Positions 54,397-64,000 of a stretch of DNA of 64,000 nucleotides are shown here, one piece after another. Under the pieces are notes generated by a model. The model was not told the origin of the DNA and did not search any database. It saw only the letters and a list, made by a program, of their open reading frames with translations. The stretch lies in assembly GCA_003058495.1 (NCBI GenBank), contig QBVC01000014.1:62001-126000 (forward strand). The letters are read 5' to 3'. This DNA comes from a gamma proteobacterium symbiont of Ctena orbiculata (GTDB taxonomy: Bacteria; Pseudomonadota; Gammaproteobacteria; Chromatiales; Chromatiaceae). A program made the position numbers and the translations under genes. Positions within the stretch are counted from its first letter, which is position 1. Each line of letters starts with the position of its first letter.

Positions 54397-54560
54397 TATC
54401 TGTAGCTACAACTCTGTTTTTTCATATTATCCGTTCCGGGCTCTGCATCCACAGAACGATTTCGGTGGCGAAACAGCGCGTTAGTATAAGGGATTAGCTC
54501 AGGATATCGATAGCCCTTTGTCCCATCCATGGCCCCCCTATCCAGCCGCAACGGCCCCGG

Positions 54561-55925
54561 CTAGCCGAGAAAACGGTTAATATCGACATAGAAGGCAAGA
54601 CTCATGATCGCCAACAGTATCAACAGGCCGATTTTCTGGCCCTGTTCCATGAACCGATCCGACAGCGGACTGCCCTTGATCCCTTCGATGAGGAAGAAAA
54701 AGAGGTGCCCCCCATCCAGGACGGGAATAGGCAGCAGGTTCAACACACCCAGGCTGATACTCACAATGGCGAGAAATTTGAGAAAATAGCTTACCCCGTA
54801 GCTTGCCGACTTACCGGCGGAATCGGCAATCGATATCGGGCCGCTGAGATTCTTCACCGAGACTTCGCCGATAATCATCTTGCCCAGCATCTTCAGCATC
54901 AGCAGGGAGAGATCCCAGGTCTTGTAGAGTGAATGGCCGATTGCCTCGACGGGTCCGTATTTGACCACGGCCCGATAGTCGTCCATCAGGTTATCGGGCA
55001 CGCTGACGCTCGCACCGATACGGCCATAGCGCTCACCGGCATCCTCCACCAGCGCAGGGGTGACGACCAGCAGCATGTAATTGCCGTCGCGATCGACCTC
55101 CAGATCCAGGGCCTGGCCTGGACGCTGACGCACATAATCGACCCAATCGCTCCAATCCGCCACTTCGATGCCGTCGACAGTGACGATACGGTCCCCAGGC
55201 AGGATGCCGGCCTCGGCCGCCGGCTCCCCATTCAGCACCTCACCGATGACCGGCGGTAGGGTGGGACGATCGGGTGAGAGGCCGAGGTTCTGCAGCAGCA
55301 TCCCGTCCTCCGACATCTTGGTAAGCCCCTGGCTCGGCAGTAGATAGGCCTGTTCATCTCCGGCCTGGTCGCGCACCCGAATCGGCAGGCTGCCGCTGTC
55401 GAGGGCCTCGGAGAGGATGACATAGACCACGCTCTCCCAGGTCGGGGTGGGCTTGTCCGCTACCGCCAGGATCTCATCACCTGGCTCGAATCCCACCTGC
55501 TCCGCGATGGAACCGCTCTTCACCTCGCCCACCATCGGTTTGAGGCCGGTATCGCCGGTGACGAAGATGAGCCAGAAGGCGAGGATGGCGAAGAGAAAAT
55601 TGAACAGTGGTCCAGCAACCACGATGGCGCTGCGCACGCGCAGTGACTGGCGGTTGAACGCCCGATGCCGCTCCCCGTCATCCACCGGCGCTTCGCGTTC
55701 GTCCAGCATCTTCACATAGCCGCCCAGGGGAATGGCGGCAATCACATATTCCGTGCCGTCCGCCGCCCCGGTGCGCCGCCACAGGGCGCGGCCAAAGCCG
55801 ATGGAAAAGCGCAGCACCTTGACACCCAGTTTACGCGCGACCCAGAAGTGACCGAACTCATGCACCGCAATCAAGATTGCCAGGGCGACGATAAAGGAGA
55901 TGATCGTGAAGAGTAGTGAATTCAT
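54561..55925 (-). CDS. rseP: RIP metalloprotease RseP
   Basis: Site-2 protease that cuts RseA to release sigma E and trims signal peptides. 454 residues from ATG 55923-55925: zinc motif HEFGH in LIAVHEFGHFWVARKLG, two tandem PDZ domains in the periplasm, and C-terminal NLLPIPVLDGGHLFFFLIEG with the third metal ligand. Upstream of bamA. Confidence 0.97.
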   Translation of the reverse strand: MNSLLFTIISFIVALAILIAVHEFGHFWVARKLGVKVLRFSIGFGRALWRRTGAADGTEYVIAAIPLGGYVKMLDEREAPVDDGERHRAFNRQSLRVRSAIVVAGPLFNFLFAILAFWLIFVTGDTGLKPMVGEVKSGSIAEQVGFEPGDEILAVADKPTPTWESVVYVILSEALDSGSLPIRVRDQAGDEQAYLLPSQGLTKMSEDGMLLQNLGLSPDRPTLPPVIGEVLNGEPAAEAGILPGDRIVTVDGIEVADWSDWVDYVRQRPGQALDLEVDRDGNYMLLVVTPALVEDAGERYGRIGASVSVPDNLMDDYRAVVKYGPVEAIGHSLYKTWDLSLLMLKMLGKMIIGEVSVKNLSGPISIADSAGKSASYGVSYFLKFLAIVSISLGVLNLLPIPVLDGGHLFFFLIEGIKGSPLSDRFMEQGQKIGLLILLAIMSLAFYVDINRFLG

Positions 55926-55934
55926 AGGTAGCAA

Positions 55935-57131
55935 TCAGCCTATTCCGCTGCTTAAGACCCTATTTTGCACGACTTGTTCCGCAATCGCCCGTCCTTCCCC
56001 GTCGATGGCGAGCAGGGTATCGAGATCCTCGACGCGCTGTACCGGCATCCTCTGCAGGGTTTCGTCCACCACCCTGGCAATCTCGGTGAATGCCAGGCGT
56101 TGCGAGAGGAAGGCATCCACCGCCACCTCATTGGCCGCATTGAGGACCACGCTTGCCGTACCACCGGCCTGAATTGCCCGATAGGCAAGCTCCAGGCAGG
56201 GATAGCGCCGCAGATCGGGCTGCTCAAAGTCGAGCTGCGCGACCTCGAACAGATTGAGGCTGTCGACCCCCGAGGAGATGCGCTGCGGCCATGCCAGGGC
56301 GTGGGCAATCGGCGTCCGCATATCCGGATTGCCGAGCTGGGCCAGTACCGAACCGTCCACGTACTCCACCATCGAATGGATGATACTCTGCGGATGGAGA
56401 ACCACCTCGATCTCTTCCGCCCTGGCGCGAAACAGCCAGTGGGCCTCGATGACCTCCAATCCCTTGTTCATCATGGTAGCGGAATCGACCGAGATTTTGC
56501 GCCCCATCTCCCAGTTCGGATGGGCGCAGGCCTGGGCCGGGGTTACCGTTGCCAACTGCTCCAGGGGGGTGGTGAGGAAAGGACCACCGGATGCGGTCAG
56601 CAGGATGCGCTTGACGCCCCCCGATGGCAGATCGCCATCGCCACCGGTTGGCAGGCACTGAAAGACGGCATTGTGTTCACTGTCGATGGGCAGGATCTCC
56701 GCGCCGTGGGCCGCCACTTCCTTCATAAACAGACTGCCTGCAACCACCAGGGCCTCTTTATTCGCCAGCAGCAGGCGCTTTCCCGCCCGTACCGCCGCCA
56801 AAGCCGGCAGCAGACCGGCGGCACCCACAATTGCCGCCATCACGATATGCGCAGCGGGCATGGAAGCGGCGATCTCCAGCCCCCTCAACCCGGACAGTAC
56901 CTCGGTGGTGATACCCCTGTCGTTCAAGCCCTTCGCCAGCCGGTTGGCGGCATCGGTATCGGCCATTACCGCGATCTCCGGTCTGAATTGCTCGCATTGC
57001 AGCAACATACCCTCCACATCGCGGTTCGCGGTCAGGGCGACGACACGATACCTGTCTCCGTGCCTGGCCAGGACATCCAGCGTGCTCAGGCCGATGGAAC
57101 CGGTGGATCCAAGCACGGTTATACCCTTCAT
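55935..57131 (-). CDS. dxr: 1-deoxy-D-xylulose 5-phosphate reductoisomerase
   Basis: Second step of the MEP isoprenoid pathway. 398 residues: NADPH-binding [16 protein letters not shown] at the N-terminus and substrate-region [20 protein letters not shown]. Its start overlaps the cdsA stop by 4 nt. Confidence 0.98.
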   Translation of the reverse strand: MKGITVLGSTGSIGLSTLDVLARHGDRYRVVALTANRDVEGMLLQCEQFRPEIAVMADTDAANRLAKGLNDRGITTEVLSGLRGLEIAASMPAAHIVMAAIVGAAGLLPALAAVRAGKRLLLANKEALVVAGSLFMKEVAAHGAEILPIDSEHNAVFQCLPTGGDGDLPSGGVKRILLTASGGPFLTTPLEQLATVTPAQACAHPNWEMGRKISVDSATMMNKGLEVIEAHWLFRARAEEIEVVLHPQSIIHSMVEYVDGSVLAQLGNPDMRTPIAHALAWPQRISSGVDSLNLFEVAQLDFEQPDLRRYPCLELAYRAIQAGGTASVVLNAANEVAVDAFLSQRLAFTEIARVVDETLQRMPVQRVEDLDTLLAIDGEGRAIAEQVVQNRVLSSGIG

Positions 57132-57949
57132 GACACCTCTCCCAGCAACATCAAACCAAACAGAAATACCGGTGCGGCCGCCGTGAGGCTGTCGATACGG
57201 TCCAGCATGCCGCCATGGCCGGGCAGTAAGCTGCCACTGTCCTTCACACCCTGTTGACGCTTGATCAGGCTTTCAAAAAGATCCCCTACTACGGATGCCA
57301 GCATGGTGACCACGCAGAGCAGTATCAACAGCAATGCCTGGGTAAGCCCTCCAGCCAACCAGTGAGCAAGGACGAACCCGCATATCAGGGAGCCCGCGAC
57401 TGCGCCATACACACCCTCCCGTGTCTTTCCCGGGCTCACCCTGGGGGCAAGCCTGTGCCTGCCCCAACGATGCCCGGCAAAATAGGCCCCCACATCCGCG
57501 CTCCAGATCAGAATCAACACGAACAGCAGGAGGCCCGGACCGGTCTGTGGAATACGGTGCAGTGAAACTATCGCGAGCCATGCGGGTAGCAGGACAACAA
57601 AACCCTCGGCTGCCCGAAGCGGTATCCTGAAGGGTTGTTGTCGATCGGGATGATAGCTTGCCAGGCGCCATAGCGCAGTCAGCCACCAGATCACGGAGAT
57701 CAGGATGACTCCCGGCACCCAGGGCGGCGGCAGAAAAATGTAGCTTGCCGCCAGACAGATCAACAGCAATAGTAGATAGAGGCCCTGAAGCTGGATCCTG
57801 TCAATACCGCTCAGTCTCGCCCACTCATAGCCGCCCACCGCTACCACCAAACCCAGAATAAGCGCCAGGTAGCCATTGGGCAACAACAACACTGCGGCGA
57901 TGACCAAAGGCGCAAGTATCAGAGCGGTGATGACGCGCTGTTTAAGCAT
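57128..57949 (-). CDS. cdsA: phosphatidate cytidylyltransferase
   Basis: Makes CDP-diacylglycerol for phospholipid synthesis. 273 residues, multipass membrane protein; signature [20 protein letters not shown] and following DR near the C-terminus. Overlaps dxr by 4 nt. Confidence 0.96.
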   Translation of the reverse strand: MLKQRVITALILAPLVIAAVLLLPNGYLALILGLVVAVGGYEWARLSGIDRIQLQGLYLLLLLICLAASYIFLPPPWVPGVILISVIWWLTALWRLASYHPDRQQPFRIPLRAAEGFVVLLPAWLAIVSLHRIPQTGPGLLLFVLILIWSADVGAYFAGHRWGRHRLAPRVSPGKTREGVYGAVAGSLICGFVLAHWLAGGLTQALLLILLCVVTMLASVVGDLFESLIKRQQGVKDSGSLLPGHGGMLDRIDSLTAAAPVFLFGLMLLGEVS

Positions 57950-58060
57950 GGCTGGATTGGCTGCCGGTTATCTCGACAGCGAAGCGGATCCTGCGACGCC
58001 CTGCCCGGTAGTAGTCGAAAGAAGCGCGATCACAGGGTATATGCATCTGATCGTCTATCC

Positions 58061-58834
58061 CTAAGAAGCTTCTGCCGTCCGATCTTGTACTTGCTCACCG
58101 GTTCGGCCAAATCGCCGCTGGCGGCTGGAAAAGTCGTGCAGCGCCTCTTCCAGGGCCTTGCGGTTGAAATCGGGCCAAAGCATATCGCTGAAATAGAGTT
58201 CCGTGTAGGCACACTGCCAAAGCAGAAAATTACTGATCCGTTTCTCGCCACCGGTTCTGATAAACAGATCCGGTTCCGGGACATCGGCAAAGCAGAGATG
58301 CCGGGAGAACTGCTCTTCGTCGATCTGTTGCGGCGCTATTTTTCCCAATTGCACCTGTTCGGCCAACCGTTTGGCCGCCTGGGCGATGTCCCAGCGACCG
58401 CCATAGTTGGCCGCCACCTGCAGCAGCAGACCCTGGTTGTTTTCCGTTTGCCGCTCGGCCTCTTCTATCTGTTGCTGCAGATTATCCGCGAAGGCGTTGC
58501 GATCGCCGATCACTCTGAGCTTGACATGGTTGCGTTCGAGACGGCGCACCTCTTTCTTCAGCGACCTCATGAACAGGTCCATGATGAGATTGACCTCCTT
58601 TTGAGGCCGCTGCCAATTCTCGCTGCTGAAGGCGAAGAGAGTAAGTACCGGAATCTGTAGCTCGACACAGACCTCGACCACGCCGCGAACCGCCTCGACA
58701 CCCGCGGGATGACCGGCATAGCGGGGTAGCCCACGCTTCTTCGCCCAACGGCCGTTACCATCCATGATGATTGCGATATGCTGGGGCAAGCGCTTGTCTA
58801 CAGATCCAGACTCCTTTGCCGTGCCGTTTGTCAT
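58061..58834 (-). CDS. uppS: undecaprenyl diphosphate synthase
   Basis: Makes the C55 carrier lipid for cell-wall polymers. 257 residues: IAIIMDGNGRWAKKRGLP with catalytic Asp, and LFIRTGGEKRISNFLLWQ near 190. A 110-bp non-coding gap to cdsA and a 163-bp gap to frr show no other feature. Confidence 0.96.
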   Translation of the reverse strand: MTNGTAKESGSVDKRLPQHIAIIMDGNGRWAKKRGLPRYAGHPAGVEAVRGVVEVCVELQIPVLTLFAFSSENWQRPQKEVNLIMDLFMRSLKKEVRRLERNHVKLRVIGDRNAFADNLQQQIEEAERQTENNQGLLLQVAANYGGRWDIAQAAKRLAEQVQLGKIAPQQIDEEQFSRHLCFADVPEPDLFIRTGGEKRISNFLLWQCAYTELYFSDMLWPDFNRKALEEALHDFSSRQRRFGRTGEQVQDRTAEAS

Positions 58835-58997
58835 TGCCCTAGAATCCCCAGCTGAAAGTTGAATAGAGTCCTGGTCGCATTGATGTCATGAAAACCGGTT
58901 CGGTGCAGATGGGCTTCAGAAGTTGGGAGTTCGGGGAATCGCGGCATTCAACTGTGGGTTGCCAACTAACCCTGTCACGATGAACCGGGCAGTGCCG

Positions 58998-59555
58998 CTA
59001 GATCTCCATGAGATCCTTTTCCTTCTCACCCAACAATTCGTCGACCTGTTTGATGTGCTGGTCGGTCAGGCCCTGGATAACCTCCTGGCCGCGTCGCTCT
59101 TCATCCTCTGAAATCATCTTCTCCTTTACCAGATCCTTGAGATCGTGGTTGGCATCGCGACGAATGTTTCGTATCGCCACCTTAGCACCTTCCGCCTCAT
59201 GGCGCACGACACGGATCAGGTCTTTGCGCCGCTCTTCGGTCAAGGGCGGCATAGGAACCCGGATAACCGTTCCCGCACTCATTGGATTGAGGCCCAAATC
59301 GGAAGTGAGAATCGCCTTCTCGACTACCGATACCATCGTCTTTTCCCAGGGAACCACAGTCAGTGTCCGCGCATCCTCGACGTTGATGTTGGCAACCTGA
59401 CTGATCGGAACTTCAGAACCGTAATAGTCGACTCTTATATGGTCCAGAAGACTGGGGTGCGCCCTTCCGGTGCGCACTTTGGCCAGTTCGTGGACCAAAG
59501 ACTCAACACTCTTTCCCATACGGGTATTAGCATCACTCTTAATGTCGTCTATCAT
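58998..59555 (-). CDS. frr: ribosome recycling factor
   Basis: With EF-G splits post-termination ribosomes. 185 residues from ATG 59553-59555, the exact E. coli length; AAGGG is 8 nt upstream. A GTG nine bases earlier overlaps pyrH. Core [17 protein letters not shown] and three-helix bundle layout seen. Confidence 0.96.
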   Translation of the reverse strand: MIDDIKSDANTRMGKSVESLVHELAKVRTGRAHPSLLDHIRVDYYGSEVPISQVANINVEDARTLTVVPWEKTMVSVVEKAILTSDLGLNPMSAGTVIRVPMPPLTEERRKDLIRVVRHEAEGAKVAIRNIRRDANHDLKDLVKEKMISEDEERRGQEVIQGLTDQHIKQVDELLGEKEKDLMEI

Positions 59556-59556
59556 C

Positions 59557-60279
59557 TCAGCCACCCTTTGCCACTAGTGAACCGATCTCCTCGCCCCGCA
59601 TCAAGCGCATCAGAGCACCGGGATCGTTGATATTCATGATGCGTAGCGGCATCTCGTTGTCCCGGCATAGGACGATCGCCGTCGCATCCATCACCTGCAG
59701 GTTTTCCGCCAATGCACGATCATAAGTCAATTGGGGATAAAAGACAGCCTGTGAGTCCTTCACCGGATCTGCCGAATAGACACCATTGACCTTGGTCGCC
59801 TTGATCATCAGCTCGGCCCTTATCTCCACTGCGCGAAGACTGGCTGCCGAATCGGTGGTGAAATAGGGATTGCCGGTGCCCGCGGCCAAAATCGCCACTT
59901 GACCCTCATCGAGGGCCTTTCTGGCCCCTCTGGCGGTGAATGTCTCGCAGACATCGGGCATATCCAGCGCTGAAAAGACCATGGCACCGACATCGATTCG
60001 CGACAGCGCATCCTGCATCGCCAGCGAATTCATCACCGTGGCCAGCATCCCCATGTGATCGCCGCGGACCCTGTCGAATCCGCCCTCCGCCAGGCCCGCG
60101 CCACGGAAAATGTTGCCGCCGCCGATCACCAATCCGATCTGGACCCCCGCATTGACCAGTTCCCTGATCTCTTCGGATACCCGCCGGATAACAGCCGGGT
60201 CGATACCGAAATCCCCTCCTCCCATGAGGGCCTCGCCGCTGAGTTTCAGCAATATGCGTTGGCAGATCAGATCAGTCAT
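59557..60279 (-). CDS. pyrH: UMP kinase
   Basis: Phosphorylates UMP to UDP; hexameric amino-acid-kinase-fold enzyme regulated by GTP and UTP. 240 residues: [17 protein letters not shown] and [17 protein letters not shown]. Cotranscribed with tsf and frr. Confidence 0.97.
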   Translation of the reverse strand: MTDLICQRILLKLSGEALMGGGDFGIDPAVIRRVSEEIRELVNAGVQIGLVIGGGNIFRGAGLAEGGFDRVRGDHMGMLATVMNSLAMQDALSRIDVGAMVFSALDMPDVCETFTARGARKALDEGQVAILAAGTGNPYFTTDSAASLRAVEIRAELMIKATKVNGVYSADPVKDSQAVFYPQLTYDRALAENLQVMDATAIVLCRDNEMPLRIMNINDPGALMRLMRGEEIGSLVAKGG

Positions 60280-60296
60280 CGACAGCCTTATCCCGG

Positions 60297-61181
60297 TTAC
60301 ATCTTTGCCTGCGCCATAACCTCTTCGGCAAAATTCTCCTGCTTCTTCTCAATGCCCTCACCGACTTCGAATCGGGTGTACTGGGCAATCGAGGCAGATT
60401 TGCTCTTCAGCAGTTTTTCCACCGTGATATCGGGGTCCTTGACGAAGGCCTGGCCAAGCAGGGTGTTCTCGGCCAGGTACTTGCGCATCCGGCCATCCAC
60501 CATTTTGGCGATAATCTCATCCGGCTTGCCGCTCTCCTTCGCCTGGGCGGTGACAATGTCGCGCTCTTTGTCGAGCAGATCCTGTGGCATCTGATCCGCT
60601 GAGAGACAGATAGGATTGGTGGCGGCGATATGCATCGCCAGATCCTTGCCGAGTTCCTCATCACCGCCTTCGAGCTCAATCACGACGCCGATACGAACTC
60701 CGTGCTGATAGCTGGTGAGCTTGCCGCCGCCGGCCCGGATGCGGGTAAAACGACGTACGTTCATGTTCTCGCCAAGCTTCGATATCAGCGCTTCGCGGGC
60801 CTGATTGACTGTTGTCTCCTCACCCTCGTGCAAGGGCTGTTCCATAAGCATCGCCACATCATCGGCCCCGCCCGCCAACACGCGCTCGGCCACTGCCTTT
60901 GCGAACGAGGTGAAGTTCTCGTCTTTGCCGACAAAGTCGGTTTCACAGTTGACTTCGAGCATTGCCGCTTCGCTGCAGTCGTTACTGAAGCTGGTCACAA
61001 TTACACCTTCAGCGGCGATGCGCCCGGCCTTTTTGGCCGCTTTGGCCTGACCGGATTTCCGCATCTGTTCAATGGCGGCATCTATATCGCCATCGGTTTC
61101 AACCAGTGCCTTTTTGCACTCCATCATGCCTGCGCCGGTACGTTCGCGCAGTTCCTTAACCAGAGAGGCTGTAATCGCCAT
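60297..61181 (-). CDS. tsf: elongation factor Ts
   Basis: Nucleotide-exchange factor for EF-Tu. 294 residues: N-terminal [18 protein letters not shown] signature and core [14 protein letters not shown]. Follows rpsB. Confidence 0.98.
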   Translation of the reverse strand: MAITASLVKELRERTGAGMMECKKALVETDGDIDAAIEQMRKSGQAKAAKKAGRIAAEGVIVTSFSNDCSEAAMLEVNCETDFVGKDENFTSFAKAVAERVLAGGADDVAMLMEQPLHEGEETTVNQAREALISKLGENMNVRRFTRIRAGGGKLTSYQHGVRIGVVIELEGGDEELGKDLAMHIAATNPICLSADQMPQDLLDKERDIVTAQAKESGKPDEIIAKMVDGRMRKYLAENTLLGQAFVKDPDITVEKLLKSKSASIAQYTRFEVGEGIEKKQENFAEEVMAQAKM

Positions 61182-61286
61182 AGTCTGTCTACCCTTAATT
61201 TATATAACTGAAATACGTTAGTTGTGGATACCGCAGCGATTCGGCAAGCGTCTATCGCCAGCCGGCGTACCCGATCCTTTGAGGAT

Positions 61287-62036
61287 TCAGGAACCGCCCT
61301 CCGATACCTCGACAAACTCTTCGTTGCTATCGCCGGCAACCATGTTCGCAGCACTCGCCCGACCTTCGAGAATGGCGGCTGAAGCCCCCTGTACGTAGAG
61401 CTGAATGGCGCGAATCGCATCATCGTTGCCGGGGATCACGTAGTCGATGCCGTCCGGGTCGTTATTGGTGTCCACCACCCCGATGACGGGAATTCCCAGC
61501 TTACTTGCCTCGGCCACAGCATTCTTCTCATGACCCACATCGATAATAAAAAGTGCATCCGGCAGGCCGTTCATGTCCTTGATGCCACCCAGGCTGCGCT
61601 CCAGCTTTTCCAGCTCCCTGCTCAGGCCAAGCGCCTCCTTCTTGCTGAAGCGCTGTTCGACGCTGCCATCCTCGAACATGGCCTCCAGCTCCTTGAGACG
61701 CTTGATCGACTGCTTGATGGTCTTGAAATTGGTCAGCATGCCGCCCAACCAGCGGTGGTTGACGAATGGCATGGCGCAACGATCCGCCTCTTCGCGAATC
61801 ACCCCCTGGGCCGCCCGCTTGGTGCCGACGAAGAGGACTTTACCGCCGTTGGCGGAGAGGGATCCGATGAAGTTCATCGCATCCTTGAACAGTGGCATGG
61901 TCTTCTCAAGATTGACGATATGAATCTTGTTCCGATGGCCAAAGATGTATGAACCCATCTTGGGGTTCCAATAGCGGGTCTGATGTCCGAAATGCACGCC
62001 AGCCTCAAGCATCTGGCGCATTGATACTTCACTCAT
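61287..62036 (-). CDS. rpsB: 30S ribosomal protein S2
   Basis: Primary protein of the small subunit head region. 249 residues from ATG 62034-62036 with CAGGAG upstream; core [18 protein letters not shown] and [13 protein letters not shown]-like stretch near 90. A 17-codon in-frame extension is rejected. First gene of the rpsB-tsf-pyrH-frr operon; long leader likely autoregulated by S2. Confidence 0.98.
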   Translation of the reverse strand: MSEVSMRQMLEAGVHFGHQTRYWNPKMGSYIFGHRNKIHIVNLEKTMPLFKDAMNFIGSLSANGGKVLFVGTKRAAQGVIREEADRCAMPFVNHRWLGGMLTNFKTIKQSIKRLKELEAMFEDGSVEQRFSKKEALGLSRELEKLERSLGGIKDMNGLPDALFIIDVGHEKNAVAEASKLGIPVIGVVDTNNDPDGIDYVIPGNDDAIRAIQLYVQGASAAILEGRASAANMVAGDSNEEFVEVSEGGS

Positions 62037-62328
62037 GAGTGGCTCCTGATTGTATCGGGTTGTACCTCCACATATCCCATGATCCAACCATAAGACTCTG
62101 ATTTATAAGTAATATATACTTAAAATCACGATATCCTACGGCACCCAGGCCCATGTGACGATATGTGTGTGTCGTTTGTCGCCGCGATTACCATGTAGTC
62201 ACAGCGGAATTAGCTGGCCGAAGCGTTTGCGATTCGGCGGGGCGTTTTATACCATAACCTGCTTGTTGCGACAAACGCGCCACACCCCCCGAACCGCTTC
62301 AATTCCCCGGATTTTCAAACATTTTCAG
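62037..62328. promoter_or_regulatory. rpsB leader and rpsB/map divergent region
   Basis: 292 bp. The rpsB transcript would have a leader of about 200 nt from the promoter at 62246-62274. It contains an AT-rich inverted repeat TAAGTA/TACTTA (62106-62122) and may be the S2 autoregulatory leader known in gammaproteobacteria; a match to that motif was not verified. Confidence 0.4.
62246..62274 (-). promoter_or_regulatory. promoter of rpsB-tsf
   Basis: TTGTCG (rc 62269-62274), 17-nt spacer, TATAAA (rc 62246-62251), then GC-rich ACGCCCCGCC discriminator, typical of growth-rate-controlled translation genes. Confidence 0.6.
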
Positions 62329-63105
62329 ATGGGTATCACAATAAAAACTGCAGCTGAGATCGCAAAAATGCGCGTCGCCGGAAAACTGGCGGCAGAGGTA
62401 TTGGAGATGATCGCCCCCCATGTTCAGCCGGGGATCACCACCCTCGAACTGGACAAAATATGTCACGACTACATTGTCAATGAACAGGACGCCATCCCCG
62501 CGCCTCTCAACTACCGCGGTTTTCCCAGGTCGATCTGCACCTCGGTCAACCAGGTTGTCTGCCACGGTATACCCAGCGAGAAGCGGCTGAAAAAAGGGGA
62601 TATCGTCAACATTGACATTACCGTCATCAAGGATGGCTTCCATGGCGATACCAGTAAGATGTTCAGCGTCGGACAGCCCTCCGTCTTGGCCAAACGGCTG
62701 GTCGAAGTCACCCAGCAGGCGCTCTGGATCGGTATCAAGCAGGTCAGACCGGGATGCCGCCTGGGCGATATCGGGCACGCCATCCAGACCCATGTCGAGA
62801 GCTACAACTACTCCATCGTGCGTGAATATTGCGGGCACGGTATCGGACGTGAATTCCATGAGGATCCGCAGGTGCTCCACTATGGTCAAGCGGGCACCGG
62901 GGCAGAGCTGCGGCCGGGGATGTGCTTTACCATTGAGCCCATGGTGAATGCCGGCAAACAGCAGGTAAAACTCAAACCCGACGGCTGGACGGTCGTCACC
63001 AAGGACCGCAGCCTCTCGGCACAGTTCGAACACACTATACTGGTCAAGGATGATGGTTTTGAGGTGCTTACATTACGCGATGAAGAACAAGGTAAAGTCC
63101 CATGA
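62329..63105 (+). CDS. map: methionine aminopeptidase, type I
   Basis: Removes the initiator methionine. 258 residues from ATG 62329 (MGITIKTAAEIAKMRVAGKL). Metal ligands in NIDITVIKDGFHGDTSKMF, GHGIGREFHEDPQVLHY and FTIEPMVN. A long upstream in-frame extension overlaps the rpsB promoter and is rejected; no strong ribosome site is seen. Divergent from rpsB, followed by glnD. Confidence 0.97.
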   Translation: MGITIKTAAEIAKMRVAGKLAAEVLEMIAPHVQPGITTLELDKICHDYIVNEQDAIPAPLNYRGFPRSICTSVNQVVCHGIPSEKRLKKGDIVNIDITVIKDGFHGDTSKMFSVGQPSVLAKRLVEVTQQALWIGIKQVRPGCRLGDIGHAIQTHVESYNYSIVREYCGHGIGREFHEDPQVLHYGQAGTGAELRPGMCFTIEPMVNAGKQQVKLKPDGWTVVTKDRSLSAQFEHTILVKDDGFEVLTLRDEEQGKVP

Positions 63106-63128
63106 AACGAAGTCGAACTGATTAAGCG

Positions 63129-64000
63129 ATGATCGACTTCTCATCCTTGAATCAGGCATTCGCAGAGGATGGCTCGCCCATTCAACCCTGCAAGGTTATT
63201 CTGAAACACTATACGGAAGGGGCCAAACAGCGCTTCTCAACCGGCCAGACGCCGATCAGCAAGCTGGTCGCCGAGCGCGCCCTGTTGATGGATGAAATCC
63301 TGGTCCGCGTCTGGAACCGCATCTTTGCTCCCTCCATCGAGGCCTGCCTGGTAGCGGTCGGCGGCTATGGGCGCGGTGAACTCCATCCGGCATCCGACAT
63401 CGATCTGCTGATCCTACTCGACAATGAAGATCTGTTTGAATCATTCAAGGAGTCACTCGAACAGTTTCTAACCCTCTTGTGGGACATAGGACTGGATGTC
63501 GGGCACAGCGTTCGCACCATTGACGACTGCGTTCGCGAGGCTGATCAGGATATTACGGTAATGACCAATCTGATCGAGTCACGGCGACTTGTGGGTTCGA
63601 GCAGGTTGTTTGATGAAATGCTAGAGGCCACAGGCCCTGAACGGATGTGGAACAGCCACGATTTTTTCGAGGCCAAGTGGAATGAACAGCGCGTTCGCCA
63701 CGCAAAGCATGATGACACCATCAGCAATCTGGAGCCGAATATCAAGGAGAGCCCGGGAGGATTGCGTGACATCCAGATGATCGGCTGGGTGGCCAAGCGC
63801 CACTTCCAGATCAAAAACCTGCACGACCTGGTGACGCACGACTTTCTGACTGAAGCCGAATACCACACCCTGATCGAGGGACAGCAGCATCTGTGGCGGG
63901 TTAGATTCGCGCTGCACCTGCTGACCGGCCGTCACGATGACCGCCTGCTGTTCGACCACCAACGCACACTTGCCTCCTACCTGGGCTATGATGCTGATCA
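63129..64000 (+). CDS. glnD: [protein-PII] uridylyltransferase (partial)
   Basis: Senses glutamine and adds or removes UMP on PII in nitrogen control. The first 290 residues are present and the frame runs off the window. Nucleotidyltransferase motif GGYGRGELHPASDIDLLIL near 78, then ESPGGLRDIQMIGWVAKRHF. Starts 23 nt after map, the usual map-glnD pair. Confidence 0.95.
   Translation, partial: MIDFSSLNQAFAEDGSPIQPCKVILKHYTEGAKQRFSTGQTPISKLVAERALLMDEILVRVWNRIFAPSIEACLVAVGGYGRGELHPASDIDLLILLDNEDLFESFKESLEQFLTLLWDIGLDVGHSVRTIDDCVREADQDITVMTNLIESRRLVGSSRLFDEMLEATGPERMWNSHDFFEAKWNEQRVRHAKHDDTISNLEPNIKESPGGLRDIQMIGWVAKRHFQIKNLHDLVTHDFLTEAEYHTLIEGQQHLWRVRFALHLLTGRHDDRLLFDHQRTLASYLGYDAD

Overview
The window is a gammaproteobacterial chromosome segment. 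The gene orders glmM-folP-ftsH-rlmE, carA-carB-greA and the long run glnD/map then rpsB-tsf-pyrH-frr-uppS-cdsA-dxr-rseP-bamA-skp-lpxD-fabZ-lpxA-lpxB-rnhB-dnaE-accA-tilS are the classic gammaproteobacterial arrangement. A complete 14-gene NADH dehydrogenase I operon, full lipid A and BamA genes, and single-copy housekeeping genes of ordinary length point to a free-living or facultatively symbiotic Gram-negative with respiratory metabolism. The overall feel (unfused nuoC and nuoD, short NuoG, exosortase-type acyl-CoA ligase) fits a Chromatiales-like or sulfur-oxidiser-like lineage, but that placement is inference.

Layout. 1-377: frameshifted 3' remnant of a tyrosine recombinase, next to an initiator tRNA-Met (788-864, minus). 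1111-15840: nuoA-N, all minus, with a promoter upstream of nuoA. 16043-17386: tRNA-Leu(GAG), secG and tpiA (minus). 17928-18929: lone plus-strand esterase lipoprotein. 18995-23964: glmM, folP, ftsH, rlmE (minus), with yhbY divergent. 24654-30382: greA, carB, carA (minus). 30640-37314: accessory region with TrxC, CnoX, a GIY-YIG family protein, a methyltransferase, two lipoproteins, a membrane AraC regulator, a HEAT-repeat remnant and an HD protein. 37337-39722: tilS and accA. 40088-41972: two coupled plus-strand genes of unknown function. 42091-62036: the dnaE-to-rpsB block (replication, lipid A, outer-membrane assembly, isoprenoid and translation genes). 62329-64000: map and the start of glnD on plus.

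The most unusual signal is a family of inverted-repeat-bounded insertions sitting inside otherwise tight core operons. Arms of about 31 bp, built on a 10-bp repeating unit and beginning AGTCCGCAAATGAACGC, occur in inverted pairs between nuoK and nuoL (6120-6280), between greA and carB (25185-25437), and between carB and carA (28711-29180). The third copy carries almost nothing but one gene, a 130-residue GxxExxY-motif protein with a PD-(D/E)XK nuclease-like D...ExK signature. The other two look like gene-less derivatives. A lone half arm lies at 24129-24148, and a decayed copy at 29191-29227 supplies the stop codon of carA. I read this as a small autonomous element with MITE-like offspring, whose mobilising or targeting protein could be the GxxExxY nuclease. 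Two unrelated inverted-repeat elements lie nearby (24558-24652 and 32107-32212).
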